A stretch of 64,000 nt of DNA, from assembly GCA_002104905.1 (NCBI GenBank), contig MCFE01000321.1, positions 1 to 64,000 on the forward strand. Direction: 5' to 3'. This DNA comes from Basidiobolus meristosporus CBS 931.73. Lineage: Eukaryota; Basidiobolomycota; Basidiobolomycetes; Basidiobolales; Basidiobolaceae. Below are positions 24,360 to 35,579 of the stretch, in pieces (position 1 is the first letter of the stretch; each line of letters opens with the position of its first letter). The notes beneath the pieces are model-generated. The model had not been told where the DNA came from, made no database searches, and saw nothing but the letters and a program-made list of their open reading frames with translations. The position numbers and the translations under genes are program-made.

Positions 24360-25602
24360 TGTTGTGTTGTATTATGATTAGTTTGGGGCTTGTTCTACAA
24401 TGTAGAGGCTAATCAACAATATACAACAACTTCCAGTATGTTAATACTGAAATAGTTTATTGGGAGTTTGATATACCGATAGAAGATATAACTTTCACTA
24501 ATTTCCTCAATCTTGGGCTCAAAATATACTGTAGGCAGTGTTTATCACTTCTACAGCAGTGTTCTGACCTTCTGCCGACTAATGGGCTTATTTACTTTTA
24601 TAGTAACTTTTCCTTATTTGGAAGTCACTTTCCTTTCTGAGAAAATATTTCCTAATATGGAAATTCTGAACTCCCCTTTAACCTAAAGGGGTGTGTTGTA
24701 GAAGTCTCTAAAGGGGTCTTTAGACCTAAAGGGGAGTCTAAAGGGGTGTCTTTAGAGTAAAGGGGCTTCCTGTAGTGGTCTCTAAAGTGGACTTTACACT
24801 AAAGGGGTGCCTAAAGGGGCTTCTTTAGAGTAAAGGGGTTTCTTAAAGGGGTCTCTAAAGGGGTCTTTAGACTAAAGGGGTGTCTAAAGGGGTGTCTTTA
24901 GAGTAAAGGGGTTTCTTAGAGGGGACTTTTCCAACAGAAAAGTGGTAGTTTCTTGTAGAACTTAGATTGGATTCTTGTGAGCTTTGCAGTCTCTTTACTG
25001 ATGTAGTACTGATCAAAGTCAGAATACTCAACAGTGCAAGTGATGCAGGGGAAGTCTTATAACCTTTAAACTTGTAATCGTAGTGTGGATATTCTGGAAA
25101 GAGAGGCTCTCTCTTTATTTTTCAGCTGGGGAAGTCATATATATGAAAATTTTGAAGGATCAAAGTTTTTGGGTGATTGCGCAAGCAATACACGTGATAC
25201 GAAGCTAAAATTTTGCAGTGGCGCAGATCGGACATAGGCGCAGCACCTGTGAAAATTTCACGTGATTTGATTGGCTGGTTCAAAAGTTACACGCGATCAA
25301 AGTCACCATAGTAATCCTAGCAATAAGGCATAGTATATATAATAGTTGGACTCTTTTGGTCATAACTCCTTAAGTGCTGCTTCAAATGAGCTGTAATTTG
25401 AAACATGTGTTGGCTACTACGTGTTCTGTATGACATAGTATTCTTGGGTGGATTGCATGTCAGGGTCTGGAGCATTTGCTCTTCAAAGTTGGAAATTCTT
25501 GATCTTTCTCTTGTGTGTTACAATAGCAAAAAGCAAAATAAAGAAATGAGTGCTATATTGGTTTAGAGATATTGTAATAATGGAATACTTTCCATTGCCA
25601 CA
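24360..25602 (+). mobile_element. 1.2-kb non-coding LTR-like element (copy G1) in gypsy pol
   Basis: 1243 bp from TGTTGTG to CCACA, flanked by GAAT at 24356-24359 and 25603-25606. It contains no gene. It has TATATATAAT at 25334 and AATAAA at 25537, the order expected for U3-R-U5 of an LTR, so it is most likely a long solo LTR. The first third carries the AAAGGGG array. A second copy lies at 34401 and a 3' fragment at 2968. No matching internal region exists in the window, so the parent element is unknown. Confidence 0.75.
24685..24911 (+). repeat. Array of 13 AAAGGGG motifs
   Basis: AAAGGGG starts at 24685, 24710, 24728, 24740, 24759, 24801, 24813, 24832, 24845, 24857, 24874, 24886 and 24905. 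Spacings are mostly 12 and 17-19 bp, giving an imperfect ~31-bp unit with alternating CTAAAGGGG and CTTTAGAGTAAAGGGG. AGGGG is the core of fungal stress-response elements, so this could be an enhancer; that is inference. Confidence 0.85.
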
Positions 25603-26565
25603 GAATATGTTGCAAAGATGCTCCACCTGCAAAAGATTTAACTGAAGTCAGAAGATAGGGACAACCACACCAATACTGCTTGACCTACCCTTCCACTGGG
25701 TAGGGATCAACTTTGTTAGCCCCTTTATGAAGACAAAGAAAGGAGAACAATATATAATAATTGCTACCAATTATTTCTCAAAGTGGGTAAAAGCCCAAGC
25801 CATCCAAAATAAAGGCCCAAAGACAACCACCCAATTCATTCTAGAACACCTCATCTGCTGGCATGGATATCCTCAGATACTCCTGTCCAACAATGGTGGC
25901 TCCTTCCTGAACAACACCAGGGCCCATTTGTGTGAAATGATGGGCATGAAACAGGTCTGCATGGCTGCATATCACCACCAGACCAATGGATAAACCAAGA
26001 GGATGAACCAGACATGTTGCCACATACTAGAGAAGCTCTGCTGGGAACTTCCCCAATCATGGGCCAAGCTACTCCCACTGACACTCCTAGCAATGCGTAA
26101 AATACCAAACATAACAACTGGTTTCTCCCTGTACAAAGTTCTGTATGGACAAAGGCCCAAGTGGCATGCAGAAGCTGGATTGACAATGGAAGGTGTCCCC
26201 TTGACAACACATAACAACTATGTGGAAAGGTTGATACACCATATTCCAAAATGTCAACAAGCACCTTCCCCCTCTACCCAAAAATGAGAAACTAACAGGA
26301 CAAAAGTGGAAACCAGGCAATAAAGTGTGGTACAATCAAACCATTGCAGGCCTCAGGTTTTGCCCACAAATCACACCCCAATGGATTGGCCCTTGCACCA
26401 TTATTAGTTTGGACCACAGGCCAAAGTACACCATCACCCTGAACAATCCAACAATCAGCAACATTGTGGTGGTGTATAGGTCCAAGGGAGAGATACATCC
26501 AACACTTCTCAAGTGTTTTGTGTGTGGGGTGTTCACTGGGTGCAATAACCTCTGGCAAACACTTG
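25603..26565 (+). pseudogene. Gypsy pol part 2: integrase core and C-terminus
   Basis: Joining 24358 to 25607 restores the reading frame (…QHCE-YVAKML). The integrase core reads GINFVSPF (first Asp changed to Asn, about 25705), LLSNNGGSF (second Asp changed to Asn, about 25885) and a C-terminal region rich in Pro/Trp. The non-coding segment 26565-27516 follows; its part at 26990-27260 recurs at 2690-2967 and, inverted, at 32390-32950. Confidence 0.8.
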
Positions 26566-27516
26566 CTAGGAATACTTGGGTTCTGTCTCTAATCTAATGT
26601 GAAGGGGAATAAAGCCACAAGCTTGTCAAGGGAAAACTATTGAGCTACAATCCCCAGCTTAGTTGGTGTCTTAACAAAAGTATGTGCTGGGTTCAGTGTC
26701 CTTTGAGATGACAATATACCAAAGCTTCCAAAGTCAAAACAACTCTAAACTCCACCAGCAGGGACTGGATAAGAATGCAGCTGTGGTCAATAGTTACAAA
26801 GACAGAAAAGTATCTTTGCCTGTACAAGAACAAACTTGGGAAAGAATCAAATATAATAAAAGATACCTACTCTGAGTATTCCTCACAAGTAGTGCCTCCA
26901 AGGTCAGTTGGCTGTCAGCGTGGTTTACTGGGAGTGTCCTGTGGTCTGGGGTTGGAGGTTCAGGTAGCAGCAGGTAGCAGTGATCACACTAATCAATAAG
27001 TTGGTATATTGATAAAAGGGATGATGATTTATTGTTGAGGGATAGCCTCCCTTATATACTTTTCTTACTGGCTAAGTGATTACTAATCATGGTGTTCCAG
27101 AAGGCTCTGGATATCAATAGAAATCTTAATGTCATCAGAATGACCTCAGAATGTTTTAAGTAGGTGCCAGAAGGTTCTAAGAGGCACAGCACATCCAGCC
27201 AATCAGATCAGTATTTTGAAACCTGTGTAACATAGGGATACCATATATGGTATGGAAATGGTAGTGATGGTGACATGGGTTGATCATGTGTGGTTTGCCA
27301 ACTATTTAGCTCTGTCAAAAACATTCCTTGAGCAATGCAAGCCGCACCCCACTCTGCCACCAAATGGTATCAGGTACTTGCCTGTGACCCCCTTGCAAGT
27401 GACAACCAGCAATGGTACTATGGTGACTCCCCATGCTCTGTGAACAAAATTGACCCTGGAGAAGCAAGTTAGTCAAAGTACTTCAACTACAAAGCTCCCT
27501 CTTAACCCCTAGGATT

Positions 27517-27893
27517 TGTGAGTACTGAATGCAGTACCACTCTTTGCCCAAGAGTTCTCCACAGAGTCCTACCCAAAGTCCCCCAGTATCCTCCCTATGA
27601 TTCCCTCACACACCCTCCCTCCTATCCCTGCCCTCATCTAGTTAGTACACTTACCATAATAGCAAGGTGTTCACACCCCTATTTTATAACGCATTGTCTA
27701 TTATCTAAGCCCCCCCCAAGTGATATATATATCAACCCAATTAAACCAAGTGAGAGGACAAGAGGATATGGATGGAATAAACATAAGTCTTTATTACCTT
27801 GCTACCTTCTATTGGAAGCTATTCTGAACCAATTGGTACTGACTTGGCCTACAAGCTCTCCCACTCACCAAGTACAGTCAGTAATAACCCACA
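27517..27893 (+). repeat. 3' LTR of the gypsy element
   Basis: 377 bp, aligned along its full length with 20277-20654, ending ATAACCCACA and followed by TSD CCTGG. Confidence 0.9.
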
Positions 27894-27960
27894 CCTGGCA
27901 CACTATGGCATCATTTGGCACTCATGGCTTAATGTGGCACTATCCAACAGAATAAGTCTA

Positions 27961-28374
27961 TTGAATCAAAGTATATCTCTCCATGGGGCAACTATTTGAC
28001 ACTCAGTAACATGACCCTGTTTTGTTACTTCTTGGTCAGTACCTATGTGAGTCAACAACAGTCTTGTACTTGATACCCTGCATCTATATCAATGTGGGAT
28101 TCAATGATGAGCTGCCATAATAAGCACAATAAATATAATTGTGGCACCATCAACACAAATGCATGAAACACTGTTTCCACTTTGTTTGGACTCATTTTCA
28201 TATATCTGTGGCCATAAAATAAAATAAAGTTGTCTGGTTTCCTGCAAAACCACACTGCTGAGAGCAGCAGAAAAACACTAGGGCATTTGATGTTGCAATC
28301 AGGGCGTATCTAACAATGGCCATGTTGACAGTGTGCACACTGAAGGTGATAATATAGGCTCCTCAGGCTCTTAG
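27961..28374. other. Non-coding flank between foldback element and CACTA-like copy B second half
   Basis: AT-rich, no recognised domain. Together with 19506-19603 it forms the sequence that separates the two halves of CACTA-like copy B. Confidence 0.3.
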
Positions 28375-29640
28375 TCAAGTGGGCAATTGGGAATCTTTGC
28401 AGAGCTGCAAGCTGACCATAATGCCCTGGCAGATGACAATGTAGCAAATGCAGTACCTTTGGCTGGAGATCAGCTAGTGGCTGACATGTCATCACCACCA
28501 ACTATTTTAGCCAATGTATTGTCAGCTCATAAAAAAGTAATAATGAGCCAGTCAGGTGCAGTGGCTGATAGGAAAGATGTGATGACACAGAGAAATCAGG
28601 AAAAAGTCCAGTGATAGGATCAGCAGAGAGTATATGTAGCTAAATTGATATCCCAGGTAGAGAATGCAGTATCTTTGCTACAAAGCAGGAACTCAAGTAA
28701 CTCAATGTCACAGCTAAGTATTGTTCAACTTCCTAATATAACAGCAGAGGAACACCATCAAGTCTTTGAAGCATAATCATAGTGCTCAGTGATAAAGCCC
28801 ACAGAAAAACATATTACAACATGGGAGGGAGAGACTGTGGTGTATATACCCCAGCCTAAAAATCAAAAGACACTGGAGATCTGTGAAGCCATTGAGTGCA
28901 ATAAAGAAGAGTGGGCTAACATACAAGATGCTGTAAGAATTCTTTAACACCATCACCTTAAGGCCAGTATACCATGAGACCATCAGGAACTCAAAGCCAA
29001 GCAGCATGCGCTTGACCTGTTCCATGAAAATCATCCCAATTTCAAGCATGCAATCAGATTTTGGACCATCATTGGTATGCTGACAAAGTATCTCAAGAAT
29101 AGCAGAAGCTATCAAAGGCAGAATAATAAGGGTGCAATGGCTAAAAACCAGTAACTTCCTCAAGAGCCTATTACAAGCAAGGTTAAAAGCTCCAAACAAG
29201 TGTCAAGGAGAGTTCAGGTAGCTGGCAGAGTGCCAATAAGGGACAAGCTGGCTGACACAAATGGACCAGCACAACATTTATCGCAAAATAAGTGTAGCTC
29301 CATTCAAGAATTACTCATACCAAGTAGAAGTGAAGGACTTTGCAATAATAGATGCTAAGGGCTTCCTTAGGAGCTGGTCATAACTAGGGCCAAAAGCTCA
29401 AAATAAGTGGCAAAGAAATGTCTGGAAGAGTGCTAGCAATTAGGGCTGAAAGCTCAAAATCAGCTGCAGAGACACCTGAGGTTGCCAGGAGAGTGTTGGT
29501 CAGGGACAAGAAGGCAGAAATGAATACACTAGTGCAGCATGCATCAAGAAGACAAAGTATGACCAGGCAGTGATAAAGGAAAATATATAGAAGAAAAAGT
29601 CCACCCATGCTAGAGTCAGGGACCAGGTGTGTTAATTGCA
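28375..29640 (+). pseudogene. CACTA-like ORF2, copy B continuation
   Basis: Begins at the point where copy B breaks off at 19505 (GAGCTGCAAGCTGACCA here against GAGCTGCAAGCTTACCA in copy A at 10986). Open stretch 28387-28614 matches 10960-11186 (ADDNVANAVP), and later fragments match the central WEGE and WANIQ blocks. Broken by stops. Confidence 0.55.
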
Positions 29641-30179
29641 GTAGCTATATGTGGATGCAGAGGTTACTAAGCAGGAGGCCATACTTTTTTTGATTCAAAC
29701 TCTGTGTTTAATATTCATGGTTGTAGTGGGTAAGCAAATAGTTGGGGTGATTTTACAATGGTTTAGAAGAATTGTGTCAGGGGAGATAGCAAAGGAAACA
29801 CCATTTGGTCAATTGGTATGGTAGCATTATACAATACTAGGTGTAGGCTGCTGTACTGCTATCATAATGCCAGTGGATGTCTGCATCAAGCCCATCAAAA
29901 TACTATCAAGTATTGTTTCATACATGGTAATTGAATGGATTGACCAATTGGGTCTGCACAAACACATGTAGGCCACTATCAAATGGTATAAATACCATCA
30001 AAATCCTATCAAAGGACTCCTTTAAGACCATTAAGCTTAATTGCATATTGAGCAGTAGTTTCAGCAAAAACTGTCACAATCCCATCATAACATTACAGGG
30101 AGGTTCATTAATTCCAAGCTGCTGCCATTATGATGGCCTTGTTGTGGGATCTTAAAAGCTGATGTAGATTGAATACACT
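29641..30179. other. Transposon debris, not assignable
   Basis: No motif recognised; the following copia remnant may begin within it. Confidence 0.3.
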
Positions 30180-31372
30180 CACAGGACCAAATTATATTTC
30201 ATATGGAAACACGCAACACATTGCTGAATATTTGCTCATGTGCAAGCATGGCAAAGAATTCCTGGAAGGTATTGGAAGACACCTACCACTCATGTCTAGC
30301 TGCTAAGAAGATGTATTGTAGATGAGTATACTCTACCCCAAAGATGCAGTCAGCTGAAGAACTGAAGATAAAACTCATTGAATAACCCAATAGTTGATGA
30401 GAGAAGTCTGCAGGTGCACCAGCTACTGATGTGGATGTGATAGTTATCATCCCGAATACCCTGACAGATATGTCATGGGGCTTGTATTGGCACTATAGTC
30501 CAGATTTGAACATTTGACCTCAGATATGTATATGTGAGATGTTTGGATGAAAAATACAAAAATCAAGTACCAGTCAGAAGGAAGAAGAAATTGGTTTGAG
30601 AAGCAATGATAACAAACACAGGAGGTACTCAAGACCCTTTAAGTGCTGCAGCAATCTGTTTTGCATATACTGCACACTGAAGGGACACAAATCAAGCTGG
30701 TACCTCAAAAAAAGAGGTAATCAGCAAAAAAGGCCGGAATACAGAAATGCACTAGCAACTGGGGATAGACTATTCAAATCTGCTCTATATATGACCACAA
30801 ATAATGGTTCTCTGTTGTATTATGCTTACTCTGGAGCATCCCAGCACTTTACATACCAGAAACAACTTTTAAACCAATATCAACAAATTTAACTGAGAAG
30901 GTTTTCTGGGTTGATGATGGAACAATTGATGTGGTCTGAGAAGGAACTATCCAGGAAAATCTCTAAATCTCTGAAGGAGCCCTCACACTTGCCTCCAGAG
31001 AAGCTCTCTATGTACCAGAAATAGCCAAGAAACCACTATCCATAAGCAAGGCCACTGCCAAAGGGCTGAGTTTCAGTATTGACAATTCTGGATGCTGTAT
31101 CAACAATCAAAATGGTGCTCATATTGCTTTGGGCATTGGAGATCAGATTTGGTGCAAGTTGACTTATGTTTCATCCTATCTTGTAGCCAATATAAGTAAC
31201 TTACATGAACAAGTACCAATGGGTTTGCACTGGAGATTAGGGCACATCTATTTTCACTCTTTGTGAAAAATGATCAAATATTGGCTAATTCACAATGTAA
31301 AATTGATCCCCCAGTAGGTGTAGAACATTGTGGAGCCTGCATAAATGGGAAATAAGCCAGACAACTGCTCAA

Positions 31373-34141
31373 TGTTATTGTAGCAAAATTGACCCACTTT
31401 TTGTCAGCTTCAGGCTTTGCCATATACCACAGAACTGGAGTTTCCTTACTTCTGGCAACAGTCTAATTCATTTAGACAACTTCACTTTATGTCCACACTA
31501 GGCTCAGGGACAGTAACTTCCATCATATAGATTCTGTGTGAGGTAATAGAAATGACCTATATTAGGCAAAGCTAAGGTTTTGTCATCTATATGTGATCCA
31601 GATTATCCCATTTCTTGGTACTGTGTCACACAGTGCATGGCCAAAAAAGGGTTTTTGTTCAACTCTGAGCTAGGATGGCCTTCTCCCACTTGAACCACGC
31701 CTATTTAGTGCTTCAGATATACAAAAATGATCTAGAGTGGTTATGTTTGTTTTCCTTAAGTAACAATATCTATCTTTGATAGTTTACTTTGCTTACAATA
31801 GACTCAAGGTCCATTTGCTTCTTGGTTTTCCCAGTTTGGTATCAGAAAGTACCATTGATTAGTGAGTAGGTACTTTCAGAGTGCTTCCACAGATTTGAAT
31901 TGATACAACTGCTTTTGTCTTATCAGAATATACATATGGAGTAGAGTCTAGTGCATTCCCAGAAGTGAGATTCTTCTCAACAAGGGCTTTGATCATCCTT
32001 ATTCTCCTAATAGGTATTTTCAGCCTTGAGCTTGGTTTGCAAGGCTAACTGATGTTCTCAGTGTCTTCAGAATCCATAAAACACATCTGGTTGATGCTTG
32101 CACCTTTTTTCTTTTAGCTCCATAGACAGCACTGTGGTAGGGTTAACATACCTCCCACAGACAAGTTTATTCATGCAGTCATTATGATAAACCTATCCAT
32201 ATTTTATCTTATTAGTATTATCCCATTCTTCTTTTGCCCATATTATCAGTATTATCCCCATATGATGTTTACCCTGATTAGTTATTAGCATTAGTTATCC
32301 CAGATGTTATTCAGCTTTGTGATCAATATATGTACCTACATAAGGCAAGTACCCGCGTCAAGTACCTGTGACACATGACCTAGGTCTGTGTTACCATCCC
32401 TACCAGTTCAATACCATATATGGTATTTCTATGTTGCACAGGTTTCAGATTACTGATTCCTGATTGGTTGAATGTGCTGTGCCTTTTAGAATCTTCCAGG
32501 ACATTCTTGGCATATTTTTGGCTCATAGTGATGTCACCAAGAATTCCACTGATACCTGGAATCTTCTAGAACCTTGTCATTAATAATCACTTGGCAATCA
32601 GGAAAAGTATTTAAGGGAAAGCAATCCCTTGTCAATAAATCATCCCTTCTTTCAGTAACACTTCTACCTTATTGTTTAGCAGTTGATCACTGCACCTGCC
32701 TTTAACAGTACATCTCAGACCTGCCATCAAGGAGCTTTTCAGGGTAGTGCACAAGACACACAGAGGCCTTTGGAGACACTTGGAGCACCTAGGAAGCTAG
32801 AGAAGCAGGAGCTTTTACCATTGTGATATATTGACAAAGACACCAGCAGTTTAGACACAGAGGGTATTGCACCCATCAGACACCTCACACACCTCAAGTT
32901 GTGTAGCTTCCCCCAGGAGTACCTCTACACCACCACAGCACACATCAAGACTTCTGCTTCAATGAATCTGCTCCAATTTAAACTACAATATCTGACAGAT
33001 ATTGTTGAAATTTCAGGGCTCTTGTGGAATTTGAGACTCAATGACTTTGTACAAGAGGCACCATGAAGCATATCTACACTGATAGATAGTCCAAATATAG
33101 CCTACATAGGTTTTGGCTCCATTTGGGGAGTACCTTAATTTGTAGTAGTAATATTTTCCCATTTCTCTACTTTTTCTTTTTCTGCTAAGGATCCAAGGGA
33201 GATCCCATTTGTGGGATGGTTCTGGACTCTCCTACAGGAGGGACCACAGCGTGCTTTAGCATAGAAGTCCTCATGAGATTGTTCCAGAATATATGACTAT
33301 TTGGCAGTGAAATAATCAAAATTGGTATCCACTTAGATCTATCGTAACTTTAGATAGAGTTAACAAAATTTGATCAAATAAACTGCATTTGCAAGCTGTA
33401 TAATATCTTATCCAAAAGCTTGTCTAACATTTATTGAGGTCATATAAATACATACAGCAATAAATTTCTTTGCAGTACTGAACCCTCAAATGCCAATATT
33501 ACACAATTTTTTCAGTAGTGGTAGAGCACCAATGTACTATATATCTTGACATATTTGCATGCCAGCTTGCTAGACTCTGCTTCATAACAAGCTTCAGTAG
33601 GTACTAAATCAGTATCTTGGGGGCAAGTTCTTCTTCTCTACAGTAATATCCTCAGGAACATAGTCCTTTGGGCAGTGGTAGTATTTGTTAACTTTAGCAG
33701 AGCAATAGTGCAGAAAGTCTTTCTCCAGACTAGCAGAAAAGAATTCAAGGCAAAGTAGACACTAAGAGAATAGCAGACTTGGGGTTTATAACCTCTTGCA
33801 ATATTCTGAGAAGTATTGGAAGTGGTAATGAGAATTAGTGGATTTACATGATATATAATTGTGGATTTATTGATCAAATGTATGGTATTTATACATTTGA
33901 CAAAGTAGAGCATACAAATATATAGGTTCTGTCATGGAAGGTTCCAAGAATATGTATGCAAAGTTTGGGGCTTTTGGACAACTTTAGGAAAGATTATAAT
34001 CTGGGTACCTGATAATTTGGAGAAAATATTCTAGGTAGATCCTGACAAGAAATTTTGTCAGTACAGAATGATAATCAACAAAAAAGATCTATGTAACTAA
34101 GCAATCCTGAACATTAAGGAGACAACTTAATAATTGCAACA
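31373..34141 (-). mobile_element. Copia-type insertion E inside element F
   Basis: Flanked by exact 5-bp repeats CTCAA (31368-31372 and 34142-34146) at a point where the sister copy (42430) is uninterrupted. The right end is a 348-bp LTR (33794-34141) ending GCAACA, preceded by a decayed half-tRNA primer site GGGGTTTATAACC (33781-33793), so the element lies on the minus strand. The left end begins TGTTATTG, but a matching left LTR is not recognisable. Minus-strand integrase-RT linker remains are at about 31940-32090. It contains the inverted gypsy fragment at 32390-32950. Confidence 0.65.
32390..32950 (-). repeat. Inverted gypsy 3'-end fragment
   Basis: The reverse complement matches 2430-2967 and 26480-27260 (for example ACCATATATGGTAT at 32411 and GTGCTGTGCC at 32475), including the end of pol at the right side. 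Same family as 20277-27893. Confidence 0.6.
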
Positions 34142-34400
34142 CTCAAGAGCTTTGGTATCATCAAGACTAAGACACAATCTCATCTATTTCAATGACATCT
34201 GTGTGGACTTAAGCATAATTCATCCTTAAGAATGATGAAGAATTTGATCACCTTTATTGATGATAATACAAGATACTTATGGGTTAACTTTATGAAAACA
34301 AAAGAAGAAGCACTGTCAAAGTTCAGGGAGCTTAAAGCTGTGGTGAAAAGAGAAACTGGTGAAAATATCAAGCAAATATACTCTGACAGGGGTGGGGAAT

Positions 34401-35579
34401 TGTTGTGTTGTATTATGACTAGTATGAAGCTTGTTCTGCAATGTGGAAGCTAATCAACATTATACAAAAAGTTCCAGAATGCTAATACTAAAATAGCTTA
34501 TTGGGAGTTTGATATACCAATAGAAGATAAAATTTTGACTAATATCCTCAATCTTGGGCTCAAAATATACTATAGACAATGATTCTCACTTCTACAGCAG
34601 TGTTCTGACCTTCTGTCAACTACTGGGCTTATTTGCTTTTATGTAACTTGTTCTTATTTGGAAGTCACTTTCCTTTCTGAGAAAATATTTGCTAATATGG
34701 AAATTCTGAACTCCCTTTAACCTAAAGGGGTGTAGTGTAGAAGTCTCCAAAGGGGTCTTTAGACCTAGTGGGGTGTCTAAAGTGGTGTCAGAGTAAAGGG
34801 GCTTTTTGTAGTGGTCACTAAAGTGGACTTTACACTAAAGGGGTGCCTGAAGGGGCTTCTTAAAGGTGTCTCTAAAGGTATATCTTTAGAATAAAGGGGC
34901 TTCTTAGAAGGGACTTTTCTGACAGAAAAGTTGTAGTTTTCTTGTAGAACTTAGATTGATTCTTGTGAGCTTTGCAGTCTCTTTACTGATGTAGTACCAA
35001 TCAAAGTCAGAATACTCAACAGTGCCAGTGATGCAGAGGAAGTCTTATAACCTTTAAACTTGTAACTGTAGGGTGGAGATTCTGGAAAGAGATGCTCTCC
35101 TTTATTTCTCAGCTGGGGAAGTCATATATATGAAAATTCTGAGGGATCAAAGATTTGCGCAAGCAATACACATTATACAAAGCCAAAATTTTGCAGTGGT
35201 GCAGATTTCACATAGGTGTAGCACCTGTGAAAATATCACATGATTTTATTGGCTGATTTGAAAGCTACACACAATCAAAGTCACTATAGTAATTCTAGCA
35301 ATAGAGGCCTAGTTTATATGATAATTGGGCTCTTTGATCATAACTCCTTGAGTACTGCTTCAAATGAGCTGTAACTTGAACCATGTGTTGACTACTGAGC
35401 ATTTGGCATGAAATAATATTCTTGGGTGAATTTCTTGTCAGGGTCTGGAGCATTTGTCCTTCAAAGTTGAAAATTCTTGATCTTTCACTTGTGTGTTATG
35501 ATAGTACAAAGCAAAATAAAGGAATGAGTCCAATATTGGTTTTGAGATATGTAGTAATGGAATACTTTCCATTACCACA
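34401..35579 (+). mobile_element. 1.2-kb LTR-like element, copy G2
   Basis: 1179 bp aligned end to end with 24360-25602, flanked by GAAT (34397-34400 and 35580-35583). It lies between the GGE and YTSK codons of copia F integrase. The AAAGGGG array is partly eroded, and most CpG sites of copy G1 are TpG or CpA here. Confidence 0.8.

Larger units (their letters stand above)
20277..27893 (+). mobile_element. Full-length, inactive Ty3/gypsy retrotransposon
   Basis: Direct LTRs at 20277-20654 and 27517-27893 with TG...CA ends flank gag and pol in gag-PR-RT-RH-INT order. Exact 5-bp target duplications CCTGG occur at 20272-20276 and 27894-27898. I count about 28 differences between the LTRs (roughly 93% identity), so it is much older than the copia element. 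It interrupts a foldback element and is itself interrupted by the 1.2-kb element at 24360-25602. Obvious primer-binding and polypurine sites were not identified. Confidence 0.93.
19604..27960. mobile_element. Foldback (palindromic) element, copy 1, split by a gypsy insertion
   Basis: Left part 19604-20276 and right part 27899-27960 join to about 735 bp whose two halves are inverted complements over nearly their whole length (for example GCACTATCTTGG near 19920 against CCAAGATAGT near 20015), with a loop of about 60 bp near 19955-20005. The ends read TAGACTT...AAGTCTA. It has no coding capacity. The second copy (36241-36970) is uninterrupted and confirms the junction. It is MITE-like; the target duplication is uncertain (perhaps TA). 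Confidence 0.8.

Noticed and set aside
24685-24911. Short direct repeats resembling a CRISPR array
   Set aside because: The repeat is only 7-9 bp, spacing is irregular, there are no unique spacers and the host is a eukaryote; it is a motif array within an LTR-like element.
26990-27260. A third LTR type inside the gypsy element
   Set aside because: It recurs at 2690-2967 and 32390-32950 always next to the gypsy pol end, so it is the 3' non-coding internal region of that family, while the true LTRs with TSD are at 20277 and 27517.
34680-34930. Separate minisatellite at 34.7 kb
   Set aside because: It is the eroded AAAGGGG array of element G2, not an independent locus.
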